DNA from: Chinchilla lanigera
Lineage: Eukaryota > Chordata > Mammalia > Rodentia > Chinchillidae
Direction: 5' to 3'
Assembly: GCF_000276665.1 (NCBI RefSeq)
Contig: NW_004955417.1
Location: 9,446,006-9,510,005, forward strand
DNA: 64,000 bases
Notes under the pieces: generated by a model
Databases searched by the model: none
What the model saw: only the letters and a program-made list of their open reading frames with translations
Told to the model about the DNA's origin: nothing
Made by a program: the position numbers and the translations under genes
In this document: positions 31,933-43,340 of the stretch, one piece after another
How positions within the stretch are numbered: position 1 is the first letter of the stretch
Layout: the number at the start of each line of letters is the position of its first letter

Positions 31933-34900
31933 GAAAAAAATCATCCAGGGCATGCAAAAATATTTTAAGATTGTAATGTTACGAGAATTACTCCACTGAG
32001 ATTAGAGAGGAGGGCAATACTCAATCTCTTCAGTATTCTAAAATTTTTAGTTAATGGTAAATATGCTTATTTCACAAAGGTTTATTAAATAACACGTTGA
32101 CTATTTGACTTGATTCTCAACCAATTAAAAGTAATTGCCATTGTCTGTTTATGCATCTCTCTTCCTTATCAGATGGTAAGCTTCTGATAATCAGTGAGCA
32201 TGACTCCCAGACTTAAGATAGAGTATGTGGTCAATAATTGCTAATGCAAAGAAGGACAAGGATGGAAATTTGGGAAGAAAAGAAAGAAAAGGATCAATCT
32301 AAATGAAACAGAGGAATTAAAATAGAGTTTTTGGACATATTAAATAGTGGTTTTATTCTGGTACAAGCATTTTATCTTTAAATAGTGTACCCTGTGAAAT
32401 AGAAACTTCCCTCAAATTACTGAACATACAATAAAACTACAGAATATAAATATGTGGTTAAGCAGATGCTGTCAATTTTTGTAGGTGCCAATTTTTACAT
32501 ATCCTTTGGTAACATTATTCATGCAGTTGTCCTATGTTTTTCCCTACAAAACAATCCATTTTTAAAAAGTAATAATTGTTAACAGCCCAACTCTAATAAA
32601 CAACCGCACAATGATAAGTCAGTATGTACCCATACAGAGGAAAGAGAAAAGATTACTTCAGAAAACAGATGTCAGCTTCAAGCTTCCAAGGATTTATTAT
32701 AAACAGAAGTGAGTAAAGAACATGAAAAATACTTTGGCACTGGTATTTGAATACAGAGCTAATGAAAGGCTATATTCACCATCACATGTATGCTAACAGC
32801 CAAATTGCCAGAAAATCTACTGTTTCAGGAGAGGTTTATGCCAAAACACAGACTACAATTATACATTAAAAAATGGTTAAACAAAATGTGAAACAGCAGG
32901 ATCAACTTTCTACTGGGAAATCTGTTTCAGTATAATTGCATTCTGTTGTGACAAATAAGAAATATATGCAAATAATGAGTTAGAAATCAATTTTGGATAA
33001 ATAATGTTACAGAAAAATGCAATTCTAAGAGTGAAATGTGTAAACTAGCCTCTATTGTGAACCACTTCTTTCTTTTTAATATTCATTTCAGTAAACAATT
33101 AATAATGTGGTGTAATGATACATATGCAAACCCATTGTAGTGAACTTGGAAGGTGATTTTTATCATTTTTCATACTGTCTATTCTACTCTATGAACAGAG
33201 AATATGAAAAAAGCTTTAATATTTTCACTAGAAAACTTTAGTATTTGCAAATATACAAGCATCTAGTGAATCTTTTCAGTAAGTATTTTATATGTTGCAG
33301 TTTTGTGGGTCTTCTGGGTTTGATATTTTTGCTACTTGTGGTGTTTATCATTGTTGATGATTTTCAGCACCAAACATAAATGATATCATTCAAATTAGCT
33401 TATAGGTTTTAATCACATGTTTCAAATCTCAGATAGACTGTTCAGACAATGCACTGTTTGGAAGACCCTATTGGAATACACAGAAGTGTGGGGTGAGGAG
33501 ATGCTACATTTATTTTAGGAGACAGGGGGAAAAAAAAATCTGTATTTCATTTGTTACACTGCTAACTTCACTTTAGGTAATTTGCATTCAGCTTTATTAT
33601 TGCCCAGAGCAATAACTGATTGTTAGTTATTGAAGTCTGAAATGGTTTTCTCATTTCCCAGGGGTATCTAGAGATTTACATGGTGCACAGCAGTAACTAA
33701 TAGATATAATCTGGTCATAATGTAGCCATATAATGTGTTATTTACTTGTGGAGAACATAGATGTTCAACATTCTAACATTTCCTCAAGAAGAATGACATA
33801 TTTTACTCAAGTATATAAACATTAGCTATATACCACTCCACATTTTAAAGACTGTCAGAATGTCAGCAATCTTTTTAAAAGGCTGAGTAGAAGTAATATT
33901 TTGCTAGAATTTATAAAATTATTAATTTCATAAGGTATATTAATAGATTATTTTCCTATTGTGATTTTTTAAAAGAAAATTGCATTTTACTTGATTTTTC
34001 ATAAAGTATTATATATTATATATATAGTGTTTTAGCGTTCTTTTATAAAATTCTAAAATATCTGTAAAATTTCAACTAAGTTGTAAGATTTAGTATTCAA
34101 CCACAGCAAGAGAATACTACAAAATAAATTTAGGGCACAGTTATCCTTCAAGTAGTTTTTTAAAATTATCTTCCCCATCATAAATTTTTATTTAATAGTT
34201 TTACAAACCTCTAACTCTGAAAGTTAAATAAATGTAAGCTTTCTCTGTTTCTTTATCGTATTAGGACCAATAGCTTAAGCCCAAACTACAAAAGATTTGC
34301 ATACAAACCTAGGACAGTGAGAAATTAGGCAAGTTGCCCCCGAAATCTTCACTCTTGGTATGTGGGACACTATCTTCTTTTATAACACGGGGCTTTGGCA
34401 CACTCTCATTCTGTGCAAAATGTACCTACAATGCAAATCTATTGCATGCAATGCTTGAATAAATAAAATTCTAAAACAGCGTAGTGTAATAAGGCCAAAT
34501 GTTTTATTAAAGGAGGTTTTTCCTTTCCTTTTTTTTCTACCCAACTAAAATAAATGTTTTATGAAGGTTTCAGAGTATTCCTCCTGGAAACATTATTGAG
34601 CCTGTACTGTTCACAGAGCAGGAGAGATTTTTGCATCTTACTCCAATTAGCTCTAATGAGTGTTACCCACAAAACACCTTGTGCATCAGAAACAAAACAT
34701 CTCTTTCCTGAATAAAAGAATAATAAAACAAAACAACTTTCCTGAGCTATGTATAGAGACTGTATTCCTCAGAACTGAATTTACTACATTTGCTGTATGT
34801 TAAAAACACATTAATTCTTCTACTAATTCTGGAAATCATTGCTGAAAGCAGAAGATATTGAATACTTTTTAGCAAAGACTTACTAGCAAAGACCTTCAGT

Positions 34901-35389
34901 AAGAACTCATAGTACTCAAACTATAAGCTATAGTATAAAGTCTCATCATAAACAATTTAAGCTAGAATATAGTCATCACAATAAATGAAGAAGATGCATT
35001 TGCAAAGCAATGACCCTGATTTTAAAAAGGAGGTTGTCTACTTGCTAATTCAAAAACGACAGATCTCATTTGTCCTCAAGCACTGATATCACCACCAATT
35101 TTTTAACAATAGGCATTTTCTATTCTAATCAGAGGTTAGTCAGTACAAAGGTAAAAGTAGAAATATGAAATGCACATTTGGCTTCATTAACAATTAGTTT
35201 TCTAATCTAGCTTTGGAGAAACAGCTCTACAATGGAAAAAAGTAGTTCAATTTTTCTGTGATTTAATGCAAAAAATGTATAAGTTATACCTCATGAATAT
35301 TTTCCATGGTATAGCACTCAAACAAGTTTGCAAAACTCATTAAAATTCAGGTCTTATCTTTGAAATAGGGATTATTGTAACATTCTGGG
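31933..35389. other. Gene-free stretch, possibly regulatory
   Basis: No gene. A weak L2-like piece sits at about 32120-32255 (ATGGTAAGCTTCTGATAATC, GTATGTGGTCAATAATTGCT). The rest, especially 33000-34830, is free of recognisable repeats and rich in homeodomain-like TAAT/ATTA sites, a possible conserved non-coding block (see findings). Confidence 0.3.
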
Positions 35390-35625
35390 AAAAGGAAGGC
35401 GTGATGAAGACCTGAGAAGACATCGTGTAGGAAGAAATGTCTGGGTTGACTTCTAAACATTGCATTTAATTAATAAACACTAGGGATAGAGGTGGGGGGT
35501 GAGCGGAGTGCTACACTTAGCAGAAAAAGGAGCAGTTGTAAAGGGCCAAAGCTGGGCACATCACATCAGGAGATAAAGTAAAACTAGAGCAAAAATGTAA
35601 GGCTAGCAAGAGAAGTTCTACCACA
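35390..35625 (-). repeat. L2-like LINE fragment, antisense
   Basis: 'CATTCTGGGAAAAGGAAGGC', 'CACTTAGCAGAAAAAGGAGC', 'AGTTGTAAAGGGCCAAAGCT' and 'TAAAACTAGAGCA' recall the antisense L2 order (AGCATTCCAGGCAGAGGGAA, CAGCAAGTGCAAAGGCCCTG). It is diverged. Confidence 0.4.
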
Positions 35626-35729
35626 AACATTTTCATTGTATTCATATGCTACAACATTATCAAACAATTTGAAGCAAAACTAGCTATATACAGACCAGTA
35701 TGGACAGACTTCAATAACTTAAAAATTCC

Positions 35730-35935
35730 ATAGAGAAAACAGGCTTCAAAATGATATACATCGTGTGGGACATGGAAAAGGGGAACAAAAATTAGAGGGA
35801 GGTGGGAGGGATGGAAGACGAAAGGGACAAAAAAAATTAAGATCTGTTATGAACATGGACACACTCTCCAAAATAAATGTAATCACTGTCTACTACAGAC
35901 ATGTATTAACAAAAATAAATACATAAAAGTTTTCA
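35730..35935 (+). repeat. L1 3'UTR end fragment
   Basis: 'GGGACATGGAAAAGGGGAAC', a GGGAGGTGGGAGGGATGG tract, 'AATAAATGTAATCACTGTCT' and 'GACATGTATTAACAAAAATA' match the pattern of the other short L1 3' ends in the window. Confidence 0.5.
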
Positions 35936-36225
35936 AAATACATAATATTGACCTCTATTGTTAAACACAAATGTGGTAAAAAATACAAAGACCAGAAGGA
36001 TGTATATCAGCATTAGGAAGCTGTCGCTGTGGAAAGAATGGAAGAGGAAAAGATTCTAGGTCTGGCAATTCCCTACTAGTGATTCTTCCTTACATCCTAA
36101 CAAACACACAAGCAAAGAATAGAGAAACTAGAAATCAAAATATCACCATTATTCTGATAAAAAAAAATCTATGTTGAGTGGTGTGAAAAGAGTGCAACAA
36201 ACTAGGCTTTTCCACAATGAAAATT

Positions 36226-36425
36226 GACGTGGCGTTGACCCCGAGACACGCTGTCCTGACCCCTCTGCGGGTGCAGCCTCTCGTCGGGTGGTTAATGCTG
36301 TGTTGTTACAGAACATCTCTGTGATCACCGCAGGCACACCTGGCTGAAGATGAAAATACCCGGATACAGTTGCTTCCCTCAAACTTACTAACAATAGAAA
36401 TATCTTCCGCTCAGAAGAGCGGCGA
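36226..36425. promoter_or_regulatory. Isolated CpG cluster
   Basis: About a dozen CpG dinucleotides in 200 bp, in a region that otherwise has almost none. It includes a CRE-like TTGACGTGG (36224-36232). The 81-codon minus frame 36149-36394 overlaps it but shows no motif I recognise. It could be a small unmethylated regulatory element, an exon of an unknown transcript, or a remnant of a CpG-rich repeat. Confidence 0.4.
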
Positions 36426-36669
36426 AAGGCTGGGAAAACAGGATTGCTGTGCTAATGGGAGTCAGTTCCATAAAGAAGCAGCAGCAGGAATGGGCTGTAA
36501 CTGTTACTCCTCCAAAAGGTTTAAAATAATTTAAGATGAATGCAAGTTTATTCAGAATAGGATTAATCTGTTTTGCTCACCTGTAGGTGATGCCAAGTGC
36601 CAAGAAGAGTGGCTGGCTCAGAGTAGGTGCTCAACTATTTTTTGTTTACACTGAGATCTTATTTCTTAT

Positions 36670-37105
36670 TGATAAAACTGTATATACATACACAATGGAA
36701 TACTAGTCCATGGAATACTATCCAATACATGATGGGATGCATTCGTAAGAGAAATAGACTAGGTGCAAAAAGACAGACACTTCATGATTGCCTGATATGT
36801 GGAATCTAAAAATTTGAACTGAGTGAGAATAGAATTGTGGTTAACTGAGGCTGGGGAAAAGAAAGAATTGGGGGCATATTAATTAAAAGTGACTAACTTT
36901 CAGATAAGAAAAATAAAATTCTGAGATATGTTGCAAAGCATGGTGACTAGAGTTAATGCATATTTCAGAATTGCTAAAAGGTTTAAATGTTCTCATCACA
37001 AAAGATATGTGAGGTAATAGACATGTTAATTGGATTGGTTTAACCGTTCCATATTCTACCACATAAATATACACAATTATTATTTGCCAATTAAAATTTT
37101 TAAAA
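36670..37105 (+). repeat. L1M 3' end fragment
   Basis: 'ACACAATGGAATACTAGTCC', 'GACACTTCATGATTGCCTGA', 'GAGAATAGAATTGTGGTTAA', 'GAGGCTGGGGAAAAG', 'CATGGTGACTAGAGTTAATG' and 'TTTAAATGTTCTCATCACAA' are the familiar end of old mammalian L1M elements. The 3' UTR end lies near 37105. Part of it (36845-36920) is repeated at 38032-38107. Confidence 0.65.
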
Positions 37106-37139
37106 TTTGAAGAATACATTATGAATGTTAACTCTGATT

Positions 37140-37292
37140 TTTTTTTTTGTCTTTTGAGGCAAGGTCTCACTATGCAGCTCAGGCTGGCCTTGAACTCACT
37201 TTGTAGCCCAGGCTGGTCTCAAACTCACAACTATCCTCCTGCCTCAGCCTCCCGAGTGCTGGGATTTCAGACGTACGCCACCACACCCGGCT
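37140..37292 (-). repeat. B1-like SINE with internal duplication
   Basis: The reverse complement is a 7SL-derived B1-like element: it opens near GCCGGGTGTGGTGGC, carries 'CCCAGCACTCGGGAGGCTGA' and 'GGCAGGAGGAT', then two adjacent copies of an approximately 31-bp 'GAG..CCAGCCTG.GCT..' unit, and a short A-tail. The near-duplicate CTCTGATTT target site flanks it (near 37131 and 37292). Confidence 0.9.
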
Positions 37293-38031
37293 CTGATTTA
37301 TTTTTGATGAAGGGTATATGGTATTATAATACTTCCTGCATTTTTCTAAGTTTGGGATATTTCCATACTCACCCAAGAAAAAATAAGGCTAGACACATCT
37401 TAGCAGTAAATGTAAGCTACAAACAAATTTTAAAGACCAAAATTTCACCACTATTCCTTATATATGGTTTACATCCTAATAATGGTTTAAAATTTTATTG
37501 AAGCCACACTACCAGTGAATTTGTGAGTCTGAGGTACATTTGCTAGGTTAAAGATCATTTGGGACAGAAATGAGAAAGAAAAAGAAATTTAGCGAAAGAA
37601 AAGACTTGGCAATAACTATGGTGCTCTGTACCCTTTCAACTCTGTTTCTTGGCATGTGCTTATGCAAAATCTCTCCTCATAGAACCATGAATGGAGGAGA
37701 GAGGATCTGATGCTGCCCCTCAGAGGATCTGATTTCAGATAGGTGTCAAGACAAAAATATTGTCAAAGGACCTAGGAGTCCTATTTGTGTGAAATCTAGT
37801 TTGGTAGAGACCTTCTATCATCTAACCAATATTTCCAAAGTGACAAGAAACAATCTGACCATTAAAGAGAGTTCTTTTACTCCAAACACAAAGCAGTTTG
37901 TATTATAAAACAAGTAGCGTAAAATGTATTGCTTTAAGAATTTCTTTTTATCCTTGCCTTCCAAGCTAGCCCAAGGTTGCCTGAATTAAGCCTCATTAGC
38001 CTTGCATTTAAATTGCCAGTTTTTATAGACC
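37293..38031. other. Gene-free stretch
   Basis: I see no gene. The frame at 37121-37501 is read out of the B1 and not a gene. Rest unassigned. Confidence 0.3.
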
Positions 38032-38115
38032 CTGAGGCTGGGGAAAAGAAAGAATTGGGGACATATTAATTTAAAGTGATTAACTTTCAGATAAGAAAAA
38101 TAAAATTAGGAGATA
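38032..38115 (+). repeat. Copy of an L1 3'UTR segment
   Basis: 38032-38107 matches 36845-36920 at about 73 of 76 bases by eye, and similarity continues weakly to 38115. It has neither the L1 3' end nor a target-site duplication, so it does not look like an ordinary L1 insertion. Confidence 0.75.
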
Positions 38116-38119
38116 GACC

Positions 38120-38174
38120 AACATGCACATGCACACACACACACACAGACACACGTATGCATGCACATATGCAC
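38120..38174. repeat. Alternating purine-pyrimidine CA-rich tract
   Basis: An ACATGCACATGCACACACAC-type tract of about 55 bp, nearly all alternating purine-pyrimidine, broken once at CAGAC. It has Z-DNA potential and begins 5 bp after the duplicated L1 segment. Confidence 0.75.
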
Positions 38175-38689
38175 AGCCTTGCTCAACGCTGCTCTCTGCA
38201 ATCCCCATACCTCAGAATGGTCTTAGCATGAATTCAGAAAGAGTCAGCCTTCCTTCAGCAACTTATGGAACACAGACTCCTATACTACTAAGACCAGATG
38301 GGACAGGGACATTGACATATGTAAAAGATAATGTCTTTAAAAAACAAAGTCGATGGACACTTGAACAGTGACAAAGTTAGAAGGAAAATACTTTGGCTGG
38401 AGTAAGGTGTGTATACATGCGTCCAGAGTATGGGAATAGAAAAGAATCTTCATACAGATCAACCAATCTCCCTACAGAGCTACCTTCTGGATCAATGTCC
38501 CTAAGTGTTTGTTCATCTTCCTCTCCTTAAATTTCAATCATCTGTTATTGAAAAGTTCAAAAGAAAAAATTATTTTCTCAGCAGGATTGCATACACAGAT
38601 GAGAAAATTGTCCAAAGGCAAGATGATCTTGTCCTGTAAGAATTTATTTCTCTCAGAGATACTACAGCGTAGAGAGGAAGAGGATGGAT

Positions 38690-38885
38690 TCTGGACCTCA
38701 ACACTCACCAGCTGTGAGTTCACCTTGAGCGAATAACTTAACCTTTTCCTCCTTAGTTTCCTTATCTATATGTAGGGCTAATTAATAGCTACTAACTCAT
38801 TGATTTGGAATATCCAATAAGTCAATGCATTAAAATAACTTAGCAGAGTGTGTAACATATGGTGAGCAGTCAATAAAGGCTAGTT
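38690..38885 (+). repeat. MIR SINE
   Basis: 'GGATTCTGGACCTCAACACT', 'CACCAGCTGTGAGTTCACCT', 'TGAGCGAATAACTTAACCTT', 'TTCCTCCTTAGTTTCCTTAT' and 'GCAGTCAATAAAGGCTAGTT' follow the sense MIR consensus order closely (GCCACTTACTAGCTGTGTGA, CAAGTTACTTAACCTC, TCAGTTTCCTCATC, CTCAATAAATG). The pol III boxes are lost. Confidence 0.7.
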
Positions 38886-38960
38886 ATATTATTAGTTATT
38901 ATTATATTACTAACATATTACTATAATAATATGTTAATAATAATATATTATCAATAATGA
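38880..38960. repeat. ATT/TTA-rich low-complexity patch
   Basis: Runs of TTATTA/ATTATTA with near-palindromic steps. Low complexity only. Confidence 0.6.
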
Positions 38961-40196
38961 TTTCTATGACTTGGCATATTCATACCGTATGTATTCTCAG
39001 TGATAGGTATGGATACCAAAACACATAGGTAATAAAACAGTGATTAACAAATTCATCTGAGTGCATATGTAGTTCTAGACCCCAATTTTCAGGTAATTTG
39101 GTGGGACTAGTATTGTTTTATTCTACTTTGATAAAGTTCACTTGATACATCCCGAGAGCTCCAAGTCCTATTTTTATTTATTCATTTTCTCTAATGCTAT
39201 GTATCGACTATTACATTTTAAAAATTTGGGGTGAGCACAAAAGATAATGTAGCTACTTTTGTTTTCAGTTTTATTGGCATGCAGCTCATGTATACTCAGA
39301 AAATTGTAGCACATTGAGAATAACCCAACATTTTATTGTGTAAAAAGTGTTGGTTCAGCATACTTCAAAAATGTCATGTTATGTGCTGTAAAAACTGTTA
39401 GAGGAAAATTCAGTATTAGTAGTTTAACAAGTTTCTTATAAGGAAGACCCCATACAGCAGCTTAGTCATGGGTAGTCTTGTTCTCTACCATCAGACCCTA
39501 CCATCGTGGCAGCAGAAATTTAATCAGGTGGCCACCTATTTTCAGGGCAGCCACAGGCTTCTGAGATGGCATAACATGTCAATTGTACCTCCCAATGACA
39601 AAAGTGTTACCTATTTAAAGTAACCTGAGTGAATATCTGTTCCTTTGGAACTAAAGAATCTACATAAAAACAAAATACTACAAAAATTGTTTAATTTTGC
39701 ACTTAGCAAATGGGCCACCTCGATGTAGTTTATCAGTGTACCCACATTTATTAATTTTAAAACTACATTGAGAGTATTTTAGTACCCTGATATGTTGTTG
39801 TTTACTTCTTGCCCATAACCTAGGGTGAATTCTGGAGTATGTTTCCATAAATAGTCTAATTTTAAGTACTTTCGTAGATACAATCCATTAGTCATTTTAT
39901 TCTAATTTCATATGCTGGCATTATCATTATTATGATAGCTTTAGTTTAAAATTATATTCTTGCATTGTTTATAACAGAGGTGTTTAAAGATGAGAAATTC
40001 CTAAAACTTTCATTGTGCATCAAGTGTATGGATAGGAAAAATAATTTTTCCTCAGCTATTAAAATGTATGTATTTGACAAATTGTACGAATGTTTCAGTC
40101 GGTGTCTTGTTCATTTTCTTTAAATCTTTGTTTACATATTCTATTCACATAACTAATGTTTTGTTTTACTATCTCTGTAAAGTATATCTAAGCCAA
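38961..40196. other. Gene-free AT-rich stretch
   Basis: I see no gene and no repeat I can name. Confidence 0.3.
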
Positions 40197-40350
40197 TTTT
40201 TTTTTTCCTTCTGAGACAGGGTCTCGCTATGCAGTTCAGGCTGGCCTTGAGCTCACTTTGCAACCCAGGCTGGTGTCAAACTCGCAATAGTTCTCCTGCC
40301 TCAGCCTCCCGAGTGCTGGGATGACAGGGGTGCAGCACCACACCCATACT
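40197..40350 (-). repeat. B1-like SINE with internal duplication
   Basis: Reverse B1-like element carrying the same 31-bp-type internal duplication as the copy at 37140 (GGCTGGCCTTGAGCTCAC and GGCTGGTGTCAAACTCGC). The target-site duplication TATCTAA..CAATTTT/TATCTAA..CATTT lies at 40184-40200 and 40351-40364. Confidence 0.9.
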
Positions 40351-40484
40351 TATCTAAAGCATTTCTAAATAGTAAATTGTAAACAAGACAGTAAAAAACT
40401 CAGTGTAAGAGCAGCTTGTTCTGCCAATGTTCTCATGAGCTCTATTTATTCAATTATTATTTTCTTTGCCTGCCTGTCAGTGCC

Positions 40485-40590
40485 CCTCACAATCTTAGGC
40501 ATTCCAGAGGAATAAAAGTGTTTCCCTTGCAGCTTGTATCCCCAGCATCAAAAGCGTAGGAAGCATTCAATAAATATCTATTAAACCACA
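40485..40590 (+). repeat. L2 3' end fragment
   Basis: 'TATCCCCAGCATCAAAAGCG', 'TAGGAAGCATTCAATAAATA' and 'TCTATTAAACC' match the L2 3' end (ATCCCCAGCACCTAG, GCTCAATAAATATTTGTTG). Confidence 0.55.
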
Positions 40591-42689
40591 CAAATAAAAA
40601 GATAAACAAATCATATAAAACCACTTTTTAAAGGAATGTAAATGCTACTTCTACTTATATGCTATGGCAACAACTAAATGCTTCCACTGAAGGTGTACTT
40701 CTTCTGAAGTCACTACATAGTAGGTTATGAGGCCATTATGCTCCAAAGACAATGAAAGCAGATGGGATATTTCGCTGCTTTACCCCAGGAAGGGGAAAGA
40801 GAGTGATCAAAATTTGTCATCAGAAGTACAAATTAATAAGGCGTTAAAACATCATTTGAAACCTAACGAACGTGGTATGCACTTCCTGTGGCTGTGTAAT
40901 TTAATTGTTGGGGATAATTTTGATATTAGAAAACTCGAATATTGAGGGATTGAAAGGATTGCAAAACCTGTCTTTGTGTGCCCTTTCTTTCTCGTGAATT
41001 TCATATGGAGCACTACAGTCATTTCACTTCATGTTGATGGAGGTAGAAGGGGGAGATGGAGGTGGAAGCCTGCCACTGAATTTGAATTATGTAGGGAACA
41101 TAGCCGTGTTGTACTGTCTTGTCAATATCTCTTTCCAGCTGGTGCTGACATAATTAGGCACATCAAGCACAGAAGAAGACATTTTAAATTCAAAGCACTG
41201 TTCCAAGTCCTGTGAGTAGCTATGAAAGGTGCCTGAAGTAATCAATAACACATGGTAAGGTGTGCAGTTCTAGTAGGTTATCCACCCACTTTGGGTCTAT
41301 AATAAGACATAAAAAAGTAGAAAAGCCAAGATTCCTAACTTCTTAAGGAGTGGCCTTGTTTCAAGAGTTTGACTTATTGGAGTGTATTTGCTTGTAAAAT
41401 ATATACTTAGCATTCACTCTTTCACCACCAGCATAAAGCAGATAAATGCAAGCGACCTTAGACCAGGAAATGCACCCCTTTTCACCTATACATATTCCCA
41501 GCATTTAATACAGTGTATGTTAATTAGTAACATGCCAGTATATATGTACTTCATGGTATGAATATCTAAATGGAGAGCCCTGATCTTAATTTTCTTTATC
41601 AGTAAAGTGTGAATATATTATATATTAGGGGATTGTTAGGTCAATTAAAAAATAAACTAAATAAAGTAGCATGTCGTTGATGCTTCATGATGTCATATAT
41701 AATTATAATATATAATTGAAATTATAATGGGGAAAGTCATACATTTGGCTTTTACAAATATAACTTGGGCTTCTGTCCCTCACAGTCTTGCCTGACTCTT
41801 GTCTGCCTCTTCCTTCTCCTAATCCTTCTCATTTATTCTTTTCCAACTCTTGGTTTCTTATACATTTCTTTGGCAGAGCAGGTTACTTATCACTTTTAAA
41901 TTTGTCTTCAGAGCCCATGACTTGAGTGTCTCAGATGCCACTCTGTAAAAGACTTATCAAAATGTCTTCTTAAACAAAGACAATTGTCTCCCAAGAAAAA
42001 TTTTGGTGCCAGTTGAAATTAATTTTTCACCCGCTTCAGATATGTAATTTCTACTGTCATTCATAGAAAGTTCTGTCACAGTTGAAAAAAGACACCATAT
42101 GGAACGAGGTCCGTAAATACCTTCCTACAGTATGTTGGGATATAAATTTAGTTTGTGATCCAAAAGATGCAATAATCTAAATGGTCGTTTTCAAACTTCA
42201 AGGTAGAATTCTAAGAGTCCTTGGGGGAAGTAAGGTTGAATAGTTTGGTTTCTGTGTCTCAAAGCCTAGCTCTGTTATTTGCTCAATATATAGTATTTGG
42301 GGAGGCATGGAATTCCATGATTAAATTTTAAATGGTTTGAAAATCACTGGACTAAATTTGCTGGAGCAAAAATCAAAAAAGTGGTGCTCAATGAAAGAGC
42401 ATTAGAATGTAAGACAAAAGGTAAAATTTATTTGTAATAGACCATCTCTTTGCATTATTCTCCAGATTATATAACCTAAGGCATAATCTGGGGCCATCAG
42501 CTGAACATGTGTGCATGGTTTTGTAACACATCTGTGCATGTCACTGATCCATAACTTAAAAGTAAGCAACAGAGTTAAGTGATGCCACCTAACGTGGTGT
42601 TCCTCTTTTGTCTAGTAGATATCAAGGTTGATCTATACTAGTTACATATTGTTTACAGGGAGAAAATTTCATATTATAAAAATGTAATA
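40591..42689. other. Gene-free stretch
   Basis: I see no gene. Frames at 40727-40945 and 40976-41215 have no domain signature. Confidence 0.3.
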
Positions 42690-43340
42690 AAAATATGAGA
42701 TGAATAGTAGATATGGATTGTGCCTGTTTGGAGAGTGTAAGGATTACAATTGTAACCTTCAGACAGCAGTTGCTGCCCTTTCTAACAAGGTAAGACCCCA
42801 TCCCCTACCATATATGGTAAAACAGCTTGCAAGGATTACTGAGAACATTTGCTCTGTGTGGCCCCTTTAAGAAGTAGAGGCCAACATAGTATTTTACTAA
42901 ACGGAAATATGTGAAGGATAAAAGGGAGGGAGCTAAAGTAGGTGGAGAGGCTTCGGATCCTAATGCAAGTTTGACATCTTGGGAGGGGAGGAAGAAGGAA
43001 GAAGGCTTATGTGGAAAGTCTCAGACAGCAGCACAGTACTAATACAGTTTTGTAAAGCCAAGAGAGACCCCAAGGCAGCATTATCCTTCAGGGGAATCTG
43101 GCATCTTATGAAACCTGCACACTTCCCAACTGGGAGAAGTTTGGGATAAGCATGGCCTTGCACACTTACTACTCATGGACTGACAGAGAGGGCAGCTGGG
43201 TCCATCAGCCGGCAATGCTCCCCACAGTCAGACCTGAGCAGTGTATGTCCATGCCCTCCCCATTTCCCAAATGGGGAGACTGTTTTAAAGAACTATTAGC
43301 AATTCTAACCCAGCAGACAATAAATTGGCTTATACCTTTT
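42690..43340. other. GC-richer unclassified segment
   Basis: Better balanced base composition than the surroundings, low in simple repeats, with no ORF of note. AAG|GTAAGA at 42787-42795 is a good splice donor match. It could be an old ERVL-type LTR or a conserved non-coding segment. I cannot decide. Confidence 0.3.

Noticed and set aside
36149..36394. 81-codon minus-strand frame as a coding exon
   Set aside because: No known domain, and the downstream part is A-rich intergenic-type sequence. Kept only as part of the CpG cluster finding.
42763..42789. 27-nt micro-exon between TTCAG and GTAAGA
   Set aside because: The acceptor lacks a convincing polypyrimidine tract, and there is no neighbouring exon to support it.
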